The notes under the pieces are model-generated. The model saw nothing but the letters and a program-made list of their open reading frames with translations, ran no database searches and had not been told where the DNA came from. Below are positions 27,052-35,158 of a DNA stretch of 64,000 nucleotides, piece after piece. Each line of letters opens with the position of its first letter. The stretch's first letter is position 1. Made by a program: the position numbers and the translations under genes. This DNA comes from Thiobacillus thioparus DSM 505 (lineage in GTDB: Bacteria > Pseudomonadota > Gammaproteobacteria > Burkholderiales > Thiobacillaceae), in assembly GCF_000373385.1 (NCBI RefSeq), contig NZ_KB891330.1, forward strand, positions 62,001 to 126,000, given 5' to 3'.

Positions 27052-28665
27052 TCAGAAGCGCATGTTGACCGACGCCGTGAGGCTGTTTTCGTCGTAGTCG
27101 GCGTTCGCCACGTTCGAACTCCGTTGGGTGTGGCGGAAAGTCAACGCGCCATTGAGCTTGTCGGCGAAGCGGCGGTTGAGGCCGAGACTGAAACTGAGGA
27201 GATCGTCTTGTCGGGCAAGACCGCTTGTTAGCATACTATCCAGGCTGGTACGGGTCAGTGACAGGCTACTATTGGCTGTCGTTGCGACAGACAAACGATA
27301 GCTCACGGAACCTGTTACACCTTGTATATGATCCTGGGCATTACCCAATAACTGGTACAGCCGCTTGGTATCTTGTGCGGAAAGACCGAACCCCAATTTA
27401 CCGATATCCCATGACATTCCCGCAGTAAAGCTCTTGATAATGAAAACACCATTGGCAATTGAAGTAGGAAATCCTAGCTTCACCAGATCTTCAGCTGAAT
27501 AGCCATAAAATCTTTGGAACACTTCCGCAATCTGCCCAGCGGGATATGGCCCTACACAATTCGGCGGAGGTGATTGCGCCAAGTCGGAGGCCAACGGGAA
27601 ATGTGGCGCTGTCCCACACACAAAATACAACTGTCCACCCTGTTCCAGAAGCTGCTGTGAAATATCGCTCACATCTTCTGAGTAACGTACCCGCCATTGC
27701 GTGAGTCGTGTACGGTGGTTCGCAGCCAGGCTGAACGTGCGGCCGAAGTAGCGCTCGCCAACTGAAGCTTCAAGGTTCGTACGGCGCGTAGGCGTCCACC
27801 CGAAACCTGCGCTGTAGAAGGAACCACTCGTTCCGCTACTACTCAGGTAATCGTTCGAATCATGGCCGACCGTGCCGAACACTCTGAACTGGCGCGTCAA
27901 GGCATAGCCAGCGGTTGCACTGGCACTCTCGAAAGTGACGTCGGTATTGTTGGCGCTATTGATGGCATTGCGGTTCTGCAGCTTGCGGAGGGAATAATTG
28001 AGTCCCCAACTGAAATCGGTAAAGCGGGTGCCGCTTTTCAGACTGGCCGCAAACGAATTCGAATTGGCATTGGGCGCGACGTTATTCTGGAAAATCGCCC
28101 CGCTGGCCGTGTAGCGTGCCTGCGCGAAAGCGAAGGTCCCCAGCCGCTGCTGGATGTAGGGGCTGATCGAGTAGGTGCCAACGGTGGTCCGGTTGCTGTT
28201 GTTGGTGGTGGCGTCGGCGGGTGACCCCAGCAGCGAGATCAACTGCTGCGAGATATTGGCGCTGCCGTCGATGAACAGGAAGTCCTGGACCAGCTCGGCT
28301 TTTCCGACCGCGTTGAGGTTGTGATAGAAGTTGTCGCTCTGGTCGCCGCCGAAACGCTTCACGCCCGTCAGGCCGTATTGCAGACTGGCCTGCACCCGAC
28401 GCGACCCTTCCGAGCGCAGCGTGAAGCCTGGCGTCGCGGTGAGGATCAAGGCATCCTGCGTATTGCTCGAGCTCTGCTTGACGTTGTCGGTGTAGGTGGA
28501 CGATGCATTCACATAAGGTTCGAAGCGCCAGTCGATGGCGTGTGCGGTCGGCGCGAAGGCCAGCGCCAAGAGAGCGGAGCACACACCGGCACGGCGAATC
28601 GCCTTGTCCCGCGCTGCCCGAGCGCCGTAGCGGCGCTTACTTGCCGTAACTGCCATAGTAGCCAT
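27052..28665 (-). CDS. Outer-membrane beta-barrel protein, XrtA-associated (TIGR03016-like)
   Basis: A 537-residue protein with a long positively charged signal peptide ending AFAPTAHA (cleavage near residue 43) and many alternating amphipathic strands ending in a C-terminal aromatic (Ala-Ser-Val-Asn-Met-Arg-Phe), typical of outer-membrane barrels. It fits the PEP-CTERM-associated outer membrane family, possibly the export pore. A loop near residues 330-390 has two Cys and many Pro. Its start overlaps the tyrosine-kinase gene by 29 bases; the ATG three codons later (28656) is an alternative. The stretch 27200-27700 is clearly poorer in G+C than the rest of the operon. Confidence 0.8.
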   Translation of the reverse strand: MATMAVTASKRRYGARAARDKAIRRAGVCSALLALAFAPTAHAIDWRFEPYVNASSTYTDNVKQSSSNTQDALILTATPGFTLRSEGSRRVQASLQYGLTGVKRFGGDQSDNFYHNLNAVGKAELVQDFLFIDGSANISQQLISLLGSPADATTNNSNRTTVGTYSISPYIQQRLGTFAFAQARYTASGAIFQNNVAPNANSNSFAASLKSGTRFTDFSWGLNYSLRKLQNRNAINSANNTDVTFESASATAGYALTRQFRVFGTVGHDSNDYLSSSGTSGSFYSAGFGWTPTRRTNLEASVGERYFGRTFSLAANHRTRLTQWRVRYSEDVSDISQQLLEQGGQLYFVCGTAPHFPLASDLAQSPPPNCVGPYPAGQIAEVFQRFYGYSAEDLVKLGFPTSIANGVFIIKSFTAGMSWDIGKLGFGLSAQDTKRLYQLLGNAQDHIQGVTGSVSYRLSVATTANSSLSLTRTSLDSMLTSGLARQDDLLSFSLGLNRRFADKLNGALTFRHTQRSSNVANADYDENSLTASVNMRF

Positions 28666-29569
28666 AGTAGTAGTCTGCGCCCGGGGTCGGCGTGGTCTTG
28701 TTCAGCAGCATGCCGACGACCTCGCACGATTGGATATGGCTCAAGGCTTCGCGTACCGCCTCCTGCGAGGTTTTCTCGGCTTCCACCACCATGACGATCT
28801 GGCCCATGTGTGTGGCGAGTACGCTCGACTCGCTGGTCGCCAGCAGCGGTGGCGAATCGAACAGGATGATACGGTCGGGATAGCGGTTGCCGATGTCCTC
28901 GATGAGACGCGTCATGGCGGCACTCGCCAGCAGCTCGGTCGCGCGCTTGTAGGTGCGGCCGGCCGGCAGCACGGTCAGCTTGGCGATGTCGGTCTTGATC
29001 AGCACGTCGGACAATTTGAGGTCCTTGTCCTGCAGCACGTCGAGCAGGCCCTTGTCGGCATGGATACCGAGGTATTCGGGCACGCGCGGCTTGGCGACGT
29101 CGGCGTCGATCAGCAGTACGGTGCGATCCATTTCCATAGCCATCGAGATCGCCAGGTTGATGGCGCAGAAGCTCTTACCCTCGCCCGGCAGCGAACTGGT
29201 GACCATGATGAGGTTGCCGTTCTTGACGCGCGCGGTGCCCTGGCCAAACGCGTTGGCGATGAGCGGCCGCTTGATGATACGAAACTCTTCGGCGATCTGG
29301 CTCTTTTCCGCGTCGGGCGCGACCACGCCCATGCGATGCAGGCGCGCCAGGTTGATCGACTGTACCTGGCTTCCGCCTTCCATCGCGAGGGTATCCGGCG
29401 CATTGAATATCGGCTCGACCGGCGTTGCAACGAAGGGCGCTGCATGGCTGCTGCGTTGCTTGTTGAGCGCATTCTCGATCAGGCTGGCGTCGTGGCCGGG
29501 ATCGCTCGGGGGAGCGGGATGCGGCGCACCCGTGCCAATCTTGCCTGCTGCTTTTTCAATAATGCTCAT
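28637..29569 (-). CDS. Tyrosine autokinase, XrtA-associated (Wzc/BY-kinase domain)
   Basis: A 310-residue bacterial tyrosine kinase. Walker A is SSLPGEGKS (125-133), Walker A' is VLLIDADVAKP (151-161), Walker B is ILFDSPPLL near residue 235, and the tail is a Tyr cluster (YYYGYYGSYGK) that is the expected autophosphorylation site. It is the cytoplasmic partner of the separate Wzz-like protein encoded just upstream and controls polymer length and export by cycles of phosphorylation. The ribosome-binding site AGGAG sits seven bases before the ATG. Confidence 0.9.
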   Translation of the reverse strand: MSIIEKAAGKIGTGAPHPAPPSDPGHDASLIENALNKQRSSHAAPFVATPVEPIFNAPDTLAMEGGSQVQSINLARLHRMGVVAPDAEKSQIAEEFRIIKRPLIANAFGQGTARVKNGNLIMVTSSLPGEGKSFCAINLAISMAMEMDRTVLLIDADVAKPRVPEYLGIHADKGLLDVLQDKDLKLSDVLIKTDIAKLTVLPAGRTYKRATELLASAAMTRLIEDIGNRYPDRIILFDSPPLLATSESSVLATHMGQIVMVVEAEKTSQEAVREALSHIQSCEVVGMLLNKTTPTPGADYYYGYYGSYGK

Positions 29570-29577
29570 GGTTTCTC

Positions 29578-31113
29578 CTAGCCGGCGCGCGACACGAGCA
29601 GTTGCAGGACCATCACTGCGCCATAAGCGGCAATCAGGCTGCCCAATGCTGCCAGATAAGTCAGCAGGCCTTTGCGTTTGCGGCGACGGGTTTCATCGGT
29701 TTCTACCCGCGACACGGCACCCAGCAGCGGCAGACCGGTCAACTCGCGCAGGACACGGCGATCGGTCACGGTGCGGCGCAACTGGCTCAACAGGAAGGCC
29801 ACAGCAACGCCGGCACCGAGTCCGCCCAGTGTCACCAGCGAAAGCAGCAGCAGGCGGTTCGGCCAGGCTGGCTGGCTCGGCACGAAGGGCGGGTCGATCA
29901 CGCGGAAATCGACGGTGTCGGTCTTGCTCTCGACCTCACCCGACATGGTGACCGACTCGCGGCGCTTGAGCAGGGCATCGTAGTTCTGCCGGTACACGTC
30001 GTAGTCGCGCGTCAGCTGGGTATATTCCTGCTCCACCTGGGGGATCATGTTGGATGCATTGCGCAACTCGGCATAACGGCGCTGATATTCGGCCACGCGC
30101 GCGCGCAGGGAAGACACGTTGGCATCCGCTTCGGCAATGGAAAGCGTGAGTTGCTGATAGACCGGATTCTGTATCTTGGAGCCCGCGGGATCGGCCTTGT
30201 GCTTTGCCAGGTCGGCTTTCTTCTCCGCCTCCAGCTTTTCGATCAGGCGCTTGGTCGCCTGAACATCAGGATGCAGTTCGGTGTATTGCAGGCGCATTTG
30301 ATCCATCTGCTTTTGCAGCGCCTGGATGCGGTCATCGATCTCGCTGTTGGTCGCGCCCGCTGCTGCGGCTGCAGTCAGCTCAGGTTCTTCGTCCGCCAAC
30401 TGGCGTTTCAGCTGGTCACGGCGATTGACCGCCTCCTGCTGGTCCAGCTGGGCCTGCCGCAACTGGGTGCTCACCTCGGCCAGTTTCGCGTAATAGTCGC
30501 CTCCCTGCCCCGGCATCATTCCGATATGCTTCTGCTTGAACTCTTTGAGCGCGTTTTCGGCATCGGTCAGTTTTTGCTGATACTGCTGCAACTGCTCTTC
30601 GATGAAGCGCTGCGAACTGGAAATATCCTGGCGCGTCTTGCCGAGACTGGATTCCACGAAAATGGTCAGCAGCGACTGCACGACCTTCTTGGCCAGTTCG
30701 CCGTTGGCATCCTGATAGCTGATGGTGTAGAGATTCTCGCGTCCTGCATCGGCGATGGAAATCTTGCTCGCCAAGTCATTCAACATCCGCTCGGTCTGTT
30801 CGGGCGTCTTCGACTTGACGTCCAGGTCGGTCATGCGCGCAACTTTCTCCAGCGTCGGCCGACTCACCAGCTGACGCGTCATCAGCTTGATCTGCTGCTC
30901 GACGTTAGGCTCGGCCGCCAGTCCCGACAGCAGAGGTTTCAACAGGGTTTGCGTATCCACATAGACGCGCGCCGACGCCTGATAGCGGTCCGGGATCATC
31001 ATCACCCAGGTCCAGCCGACGACGCATACCAGCCAGGCCGTCGCCACCCCCCACCAGCGACGGTGCCAGGCGGCTTTGGCATAGCCAAAAAGTTGCTGCA
31101 ACAATTGATCCAT
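29578..31113 (-). CDS. Chain-length determinant protein, XrtA-associated (Wzz-like)
   Basis: A 511-residue inner-membrane protein of the polysaccharide co-polymerase type. It has one N-terminal span (about residues 22-41), a long periplasmic coiled-coil region (about 140-390), a C-terminal Wzz-type span (about 425-445) and a further C-terminal hydrophobic segment (about 488-507). It is the transmembrane half that works with the separate tyrosine kinase to set polymer length. It precedes the kinase by eight bases. Length and layout match the PEP-CTERM locus chain-length family. Confidence 0.88.
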   Translation of the reverse strand: MDQLLQQLFGYAKAAWHRRWWGVATAWLVCVVGWTWVMMIPDRYQASARVYVDTQTLLKPLLSGLAAEPNVEQQIKLMTRQLVSRPTLEKVARMTDLDVKSKTPEQTERMLNDLASKISIADAGRENLYTISYQDANGELAKKVVQSLLTIFVESSLGKTRQDISSSQRFIEEQLQQYQQKLTDAENALKEFKQKHIGMMPGQGGDYYAKLAEVSTQLRQAQLDQQEAVNRRDQLKRQLADEEPELTAAAAAGATNSEIDDRIQALQKQMDQMRLQYTELHPDVQATKRLIEKLEAEKKADLAKHKADPAGSKIQNPVYQQLTLSIAEADANVSSLRARVAEYQRRYAELRNASNMIPQVEQEYTQLTRDYDVYRQNYDALLKRRESVTMSGEVESKTDTVDFRVIDPPFVPSQPAWPNRLLLLSLVTLGGLGAGVAVAFLLSQLRRTVTDRRVLRELTGLPLLGAVSRVETDETRRRKRKGLLTYLAALGSLIAAYGAVMVLQLLVSRAG

Positions 31114-31164
31114 GTGGGCGTTCCGCCATCAAGAAGCGCCGCCCAATGGCGGCGCAGACACGTT

Positions 31165-31788
31165 TTAGAACAGGCTTTCCGGCACGACCAGCACGTCACC
31201 CGGCCGCATGTCGACATTGGCCGACGTATCGCCACCGCGCAGCAGGTCGTCGAGACGCACGCCAAGACGTTCCTGCTTGCCATCCACAGTACGCAGGATG
31301 TAGGCCTTGTTGCCCGCCGCAAAATCGGTCAGTCCGCCCACCGAGATCATCAGGTCGATCAGGCTCATGTGCTCGCGGTAGTTCAGCGCCTGCGGCTTGG
31401 CCGCTTCGCCCACGACACGAATCTGCTGATCGAACGGGCCGATGCCGCCCGAGACGATGACGGTGACAATGGGTTCCTGGATGTATTTGCCGAGCGCTTT
31501 CTCGATATCGCGCGCCAGCTGAGTGGGGGTCTTGCCGGATGCCTGGATATCCTCGACCAGATTCATGGTCATCTTGCCGTCCGGACGGACCGGGAAGGTT
31601 CCGGAGACCTCGGGATTGCGCCAGACGAAGACCTGGACCGAATCACCCGGGCCGATCAGGTAATTCCAGTTGTAACTTCCCGTCTGCGCAGGGGCGGGCG
31701 GATAGGTCGGCGTGCTGGAGCAGCCCGCCATGGCAGCGACGGCCAGCATGACGCCAGCACGTGCGAAATGCTTCTTGATCGTAAACAT
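31165..31788 (-). CDS. Polysaccharide export lipoprotein, XrtA-associated (Wza-like)
   Basis: About 207 residues. It has a lipoprotein signal peptide with the lipobox Ala-Met-Ala-Gly-Cys (Cys23), followed by a polysaccharide-export (PES) domain from residue 40 (GPGDSVQVFVWRNPEVSG) and an SLBB domain from about residue 120. The start at 31788 is chosen because GGAGG lies six bases upstream; the ATG at 31794 touches that site directly. It is the first gene of the XrtA operon and would form part of the outer-membrane channel. It lacks a long C-terminal helix, so a separate outer-membrane protein (27052-28665) may complete the pore. Confidence 0.9.
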   Translation of the reverse strand: MFTIKKHFARAGVMLAVAAMAGCSSTPTYPPAPAQTGSYNWNYLIGPGDSVQVFVWRNPEVSGTFPVRPDGKMTMNLVEDIQASGKTPTQLARDIEKALGKYIQEPIVTVIVSGGIGPFDQQIRVVGEAAKPQALNYREHMSLIDLMISVGGLTDFAAGNKAYILRTVDGKQERLGVRLDDLLRGGDTSANVDMRPGDVLVVPESLF

Positions 31789-31818
31789 GTCCATCCTCCC
31801 TTATATGCCGTTAATCCG

Positions 31819-31941
31819 CTGGCATTATGCCAGAGCGGACTAGAAAACTGGTGTCAACGCAAAGACTGCTAGCAAGCCGCAGGCCAAACCGGAGTGCCCC
31901 CCTAAACCCCGGCCACGCCACGGTTTGCACGCCGCCAGCCA
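31819..31941 (-). promoter_or_regulatory. Candidate promoter region of the XrtA operon
   Basis: This lies upstream of the Wza-like gene. A palindrome CTGGCA-TTA-TGCCAG (31819-31833) lies 31 bases before the start codon and includes an extended -10-like TGGCATAAT on the minus strand; a perfect TTGACA is 22 bases further upstream, too far for a normal sigma-70 spacing. A sigma-54-like match, TGGCTG-N5-GTGCA with the right 10-base GG-to-GC spacing, is at 31926-31941 (minus). Either could be the promoter, and the palindrome could be an operator. Nothing here is decisive. The same interval (31789-32009) must also hold the divergent promoter of the MazG-like gene. Confidence 0.3.
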
Positions 31942-32009
31942 TGGCCGGAACGTCGGTTGCTCGACAACGATGTCGTAAGTCTGTCGCCCGCCGCGCTATT
32001 ATGCCAACC

Positions 32010-32381
32010 ATGAGCACGCATGAAATCGACAGCCTAGACACCCTGCGCCAGCATATTCGCAATTTCGCGCTGGCACGTGCATGGGAGCGTTACCATACGC
32101 CTAAGAATCTGGCCATGGCGCTTTCCGTGGAGGCGGCGGAACTGCTCGAGCCTTTCCAGTGGCTAACGGCAGAACAGAGCGGGCAGTTGAGCCCGGAACA
32201 ACACGAAGCGGTACGCCAGGAAATCGCCGACGTACTGATCTACCTGACCCGGCTGGCCGACCTGCTGGACATCGACCTGCTCGACGCCGCAGCCGACAAG
32301 CTGGCGATCAACGCAGCCAAATACCCCATCGACAAGGCGCACGGCAACGCGCGCAAATATTCGGACTTCTCGGATGACTGA
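32010..32381 (+). CDS. MazG-like nucleotide pyrophosphohydrolase
   Basis: A 123-residue all-alpha NTP-pyrophosphatase domain of the RS21-C6/dCTPase-like kind. The metal-binding E-x-x-E and E-x-x-D motifs are visible as VEAAELLEPFQW and RQEIADVLIYLTRLAD. It would hydrolyse abnormal or excess (d)NTPs to the monophosphate as a housekeeping function. The ATG at 32010 fits the usual family start; an ATG at 32001 adds three residues. It overlaps the ferredoxin gene by eight bases and starts a plus-strand run that extends to about 35 kb, divergent from the XrtA operon. Confidence 0.85.
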   Translation: MSTHEIDSLDTLRQHIRNFALARAWERYHTPKNLAMALSVEAAELLEPFQWLTAEQSGQLSPEQHEAVRQEIADVLIYLTRLADLLDIDLLDAAADKLAINAAKYPIDKAHGNARKYSDFSDD

Positions 32382-32691
32382 CCTGTATTACAAGCATCAC
32401 GTTTTTTTCTGCACCAACCAGCGCGACGACGGCGCCAAGTGCTGCGGCGCATCCGGCGGGCAGCAGATGCGCGACTACCTGAAGAAAAAGGTCAAGCACG
32501 CTCATCTCAATGGCGAAGGCAAGTGCCGTATCAACAGCGCCGGCTGTCTCGACCGCTGCGACGAGGGCCCGCTGCTGGTCGTGTACCCGGAAGGCGTCTG
32601 GTATACCTATGTGGACGAGGCCGACATCGACGAAATCTTCGAGGTCCACCTCAAGCAGGGGCGTATTGTCGAGCGCTTGCAATTGAAGTGA
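32374..32691 (+). CDS. Thioredoxin-like [2Fe-2S] ferredoxin
   Basis: A 105-residue protein with the Cys pattern of thioredoxin-fold 2Fe-2S ferredoxins: Cys13 (FFCTN), Cys23/24 (KCCGASGG), and the Cys-x3-Cys pair in AGCLDRCDEGP. This is an electron carrier of the (2Fe-2S) ferredoxin domain family; its partners are unknown. It overlaps the MazG-like gene by eight bases and is followed 22 bases later by the hydrolase gene. Confidence 0.87.
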   Translation: MTDLYYKHHVFFCTNQRDDGAKCCGASGGQQMRDYLKKKVKHAHLNGEGKCRINSAGCLDRCDEGPLLVVYPEGVWYTYVDEADIDEIFEVHLKQGRIVERLQLK

Positions 32692-32713
32692 TGCGGCCGG
32701 ACGGAACGGCCAA

Positions 32714-33316
32714 ATGAAGCGTTACAAGCTGCGTATCCCGGTGTCCGTAGGCAAGCTGGAAACCGTGATCGACGACCCCGAGACCGAACGCCGCGGCCTG
32801 CTGCTGGTCGCCCATCCGCACCCGCTGCACGGCGGCAGTCTCGACAACAAGGTGGTGACGACCCTGGCCAAGGCGGCCAACGAGGCCGGCTGGATCAGCG
32901 TGCGGCCGAATTTTCGCGGCGTTGGCATGAGCGATGGCGAATTCGACGCCGGTATCGGCGAAACTGAGGACCTGCTCGCGGTCGCCCGCTTCGTCGAAGC
33001 CAGCTACCCAGGCCTGCCGTGGGCACTGGCCGGTTTCTCGTTCGGCGCCTTCGTGCAGCACCGGCTACGCCAGGAACTCCATGCAAAACGCCTGATCCTG
33101 GTCGCCCCGGCGGTCACCATGTACGAATTCGATCCGGTTCCACCCGACACGATTGTGATCTTTGGCGATGCCGACGAACTCATCCCGCCCACCGCGATCC
33201 GGCTGTGGGCCGAGCAGCAGCAGCTTGCGGTGAAAGCCATTCCCAACGCCGGGCATTTCTTCCATGGCAAGCTGAAGGAACTGAAGCAGGCCTTCCTGGA
33301 GGCCTGTCCATGCTGA
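32714..33316 (+). CDS. Alpha/beta hydrolase (dienelactone-hydrolase-like)
   Basis: A 200-residue small alpha/beta-hydrolase. The nucleophile elbow is GFSFG (Gly-x-Ser-x-Gly) near residue 109, the likely acid is Asp in [10 protein letters not shown] near residue 155, and the His is in AGHFFHG near residue 182, so the triad is complete. An HPHPLHGGS loop near residue 35 forms the oxyanion side, as in many conserved proteobacterial hydrolases of this type. The substrate is unknown. The stop overlaps the ABC ATPase start by seven bases. Confidence 0.83.
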   Translation: MKRYKLRIPVSVGKLETVIDDPETERRGLLLVAHPHPLHGGSLDNKVVTTLAKAANEAGWISVRPNFRGVGMSDGEFDAGIGETEDLLAVARFVEASYPGLPWALAGFSFGAFVQHRLRQELHAKRLILVAPAVTMYEFDPVPPDTIVIFGDADELIPPTAIRLWAEQQQLAVKAIPNAGHFFHGKLKELKQAFLEACPC

Positions 33317-34215
33317 AGGTACGCGGCCTGACGAAGAAATACGGCGACACCGATGTGGTGCGTGGCCTCGACCTGACTGTGCGGCGTGGCGAATGTTTCG
33401 GCCTGCTTGGCCCCAACGGCGCCGGCAAGACCACCACGCTGCGCCTGCTGCTGGGCCTGATCGAGCCGGATGGCGGCAGCATCGAACTCGCCGGCATCGC
33501 GGTCCCGCATCACGCGCGCGAGGCCCGCATGAAAGTCGGCGTGGTACCGCAGATGGACAACCTCGACCCGGATTTTTCGGTACGCGAGAACCTGCTCGCC
33601 TACGGCCGATATTTCGGCATGAGCAAGGCGGCCGTCACTGCCCGCGTGCCGGAACTGCTCGATTTTGCCGGCCTCGCCAGCAAGGCTGACGCGCAGATCG
33701 CCCAGTTGTCGGGCGGCATGAAACGGCGCCTCACGCTGGCGCGCGCGCTGGTGCACGATCCCGACATCCTGTTCCTCGACGAGCCGACCACCGGCCTCGA
33801 CCCGCAGGCGCGTCACCTCATCTGGCAGGGCCTCAGGCGGCTGATCAACGCCGGCAAGACCATCGTGCTGACCACGCATTTCATGGACGAGGCCGAACGC
33901 CTCACCGACCGTCTTGCCATCCTCGACCACGGCCGCGTCGTCGTCGAAGGCGCGCCGCGCGCGCTGATCGAAACGCATATCGAACCGGCAGTGGTCGAAG
34001 TGTTCGGCGAAGGCCTGGCCGATTGGACCGGCCAGCACGCGGCCGATCTGTGCCAGCGCTTCGAGACCGTCGGCGAAACGCTGTTCTGCTACACCAGCAC
34101 GCCCGACATCGTGATCGACGCGCTCAAGCACGCTCCGGCCTTGCGTTACCTGCACCGCCCGTCGAATCTGGAAGATGTGTTTCTCAAGCTCACCGGACGC
34201 GACTTGAGGGATTGA
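33310..34215 (+). CDS. ABC transporter ATP-binding protein (NodI/CcmA-like)
   Basis: A 301-residue ATPase. Walker A is GPNGAGKT (residues 35-42), the signature is [13 protein letters not shown] near residue 136, and Walker B is [13 protein letters not shown] near residue 155, all intact; the C-terminal 80 residues form the small regulatory domain of the DrrA/NodI group. With the permease four bases downstream it forms an ABC-2 exporter. NodIJ-type pairs export lipooligosaccharides or other hydrophobic compounds; the cargo here cannot be inferred. Confidence 0.9.
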   Translation: MLKVRGLTKKYGDTDVVRGLDLTVRRGECFGLLGPNGAGKTTTLRLLLGLIEPDGGSIELAGIAVPHHAREARMKVGVVPQMDNLDPDFSVRENLLAYGRYFGMSKAAVTARVPELLDFAGLASKADAQIAQLSGGMKRRLTLARALVHDPDILFLDEPTTGLDPQARHLIWQGLRRLINAGKTIVLTTHFMDEAERLTDRLAILDHGRVVVEGAPRALIETHIEPAVVEVFGEGLADWTGQHAADLCQRFETVGETLFCYTSTPDIVIDALKHAPALRYLHRPSNLEDVFLKLTGRDLRD

Positions 34216-34219
34216 GCGC

Positions 34220-35005
34220 ATGAATCCTTTATTCCGCCTTCCCCGTCTGTCGGCACGCTTCATCCCGGTGTGGCAGCGCAACTATCTGGTGTGGAAGAAG
34301 CTCGCCATCCCATCCATCCTCGGCAACCTGGCCGACCCGATGCTGTACATGCTCGGATTGGGCTACGGCCTCGGCAGCCTGCTGCCGGACGTGGGCGGCA
34401 TGCCCTACCTGACTTTCCTCGCCGCCGGCACCGTGGCTTACAGCACGATGAACGCCGCCACCTTCGAGGTGCTGTATTCGAGCTTCTCGCGCATGCACGT
34501 GCAGCGCACCTGGGACGCAATCCTCAACGCGCCGATGACGCTCGACGACGTGATGCTGGGCGAACTGACCTGGGCTGCGTCCAAAAGCCTGCTCTCCGGC
34601 GTGGCGATCCTGGCGGTGATCTGGGGACTGGGGCTGTACGGAAACTTCTGGATGTCGCTGTGGATCATCCCCGTCGTCGCCCTGGTTGGCTTCTGCTTCG
34701 GCGGCATGGGGCTGGTGATGAACGCGGTGTCGCCCAGCTACGACTTCTTTCTGTATTACTTCACGCTGGTGATCACACCGATGGTGCTCTTGTGCGGGGT
34801 GTTCTTCCCCGTGTCGCAGTTGCCTGCGGCCGTGCAAGGCGTGTCCGCCTGGCTGCCGCTCACCCACGCCATCGACCTCGCACGACCGCTGGTCGTTGGC
34901 AACATACCAGACAACATCGCGCTGCATGTGATCGCGCTGCTGGTTTACGGCAGCCTCGGCTACATCGTCGCGCTGGCGCTCACTCGCAGACGGCTCCTGA
35001 AATAA
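34220..35005 (+). CDS. ABC-2 type permease (NodJ-like)
   Basis: A 261-residue integral membrane protein with six hydrophobic segments in the layout of ABC-2 permeases. Segments such as NLADPMLYMLGLGYGLG and FFPVSQLPAAVQGVSAWLPLTH match the NodJ group closely. It pairs with the ATPase ending four bases upstream to form an inner-membrane exporter. After its stop (35005) the plus strand has no terminator-like hairpin with a T run before the sigma-54 site of the next gene. Confidence 0.9.
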   Translation: MNPLFRLPRLSARFIPVWQRNYLVWKKLAIPSILGNLADPMLYMLGLGYGLGSLLPDVGGMPYLTFLAAGTVAYSTMNAATFEVLYSSFSRMHVQRTWDAILNAPMTLDDVMLGELTWAASKSLLSGVAILAVIWGLGLYGNFWMSLWIIPVVALVGFCFGGMGLVMNAVSPSYDFFLYYFTLVITPMVLLCGVFFPVSQLPAAVQGVSAWLPLTHAIDLARPLVVGNIPDNIALHVIALLVYGSLGYIVALALTRRRLLK

Positions 35006-35109
35006 GCGGGTGTCGAAGCGCCGACGATCGCGTCGGCCCATGGACGCAACAGGCAGCGGGAAAACGGCATACCGCCCGGCACGACGCGGGTTACGGTCCA
35101 TTTGGCCAC

Positions 35110-35125
35110 TGGTACGGGAATTGCG
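35110..35125 (+). promoter_or_regulatory. Sigma-54 (RpoN) -24/-12 promoter of the PEP-CTERM gene
   Basis: The site is TGGTAC-GGGAA-TTGCG, which matches the RpoN consensus TGGCAC-N5-TTGCA at 9 of 11 positions with the invariant GG and GC ten bases apart. Transcription would start near 35136 and leave a leader of about 23 bases before the ATG at 35159. PEP-CTERM genes in other betaproteobacteria are often preceded by such sites and controlled by the PrsK/PrsR pair; no such regulator is in this window. Confidence 0.72.
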
Positions 35126-35158
35126 AAGTCATTCGCATCCCTCCCCCAGATCTTCGCC

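Noticed and set aside
27052-28665. The low-G+C patch as evidence of a horizontally gained gene
   Set aside because: The patch is inside one continuous reading frame of a typical XrtA-locus gene, with no mobile element or composition change at its ends.
31801-31860. A standard sigma-70 promoter (TTGACA with CATAAT) for the XrtA operon
   Set aside because: The spacing is 22 bases, outside the working range, so I kept only a low-confidence composite promoter region.
29602-31872. A 756-codon open frame on the plus strand, opposite the chain-length gene
   Set aside because: It is an antisense shadow. The minus-strand frame has clear membrane spans and Wzz-type layout, and the plus-strand frame has no start site or recognisable domain. 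Long antisense frames are common in GC-rich DNA.
32010-32381. A toxin-antitoxin or phage-defence role for the MazG-like gene
   Set aside because: There is no partner toxin gene, and the neighbours are housekeeping genes; the domain fits nucleotide cleansing.
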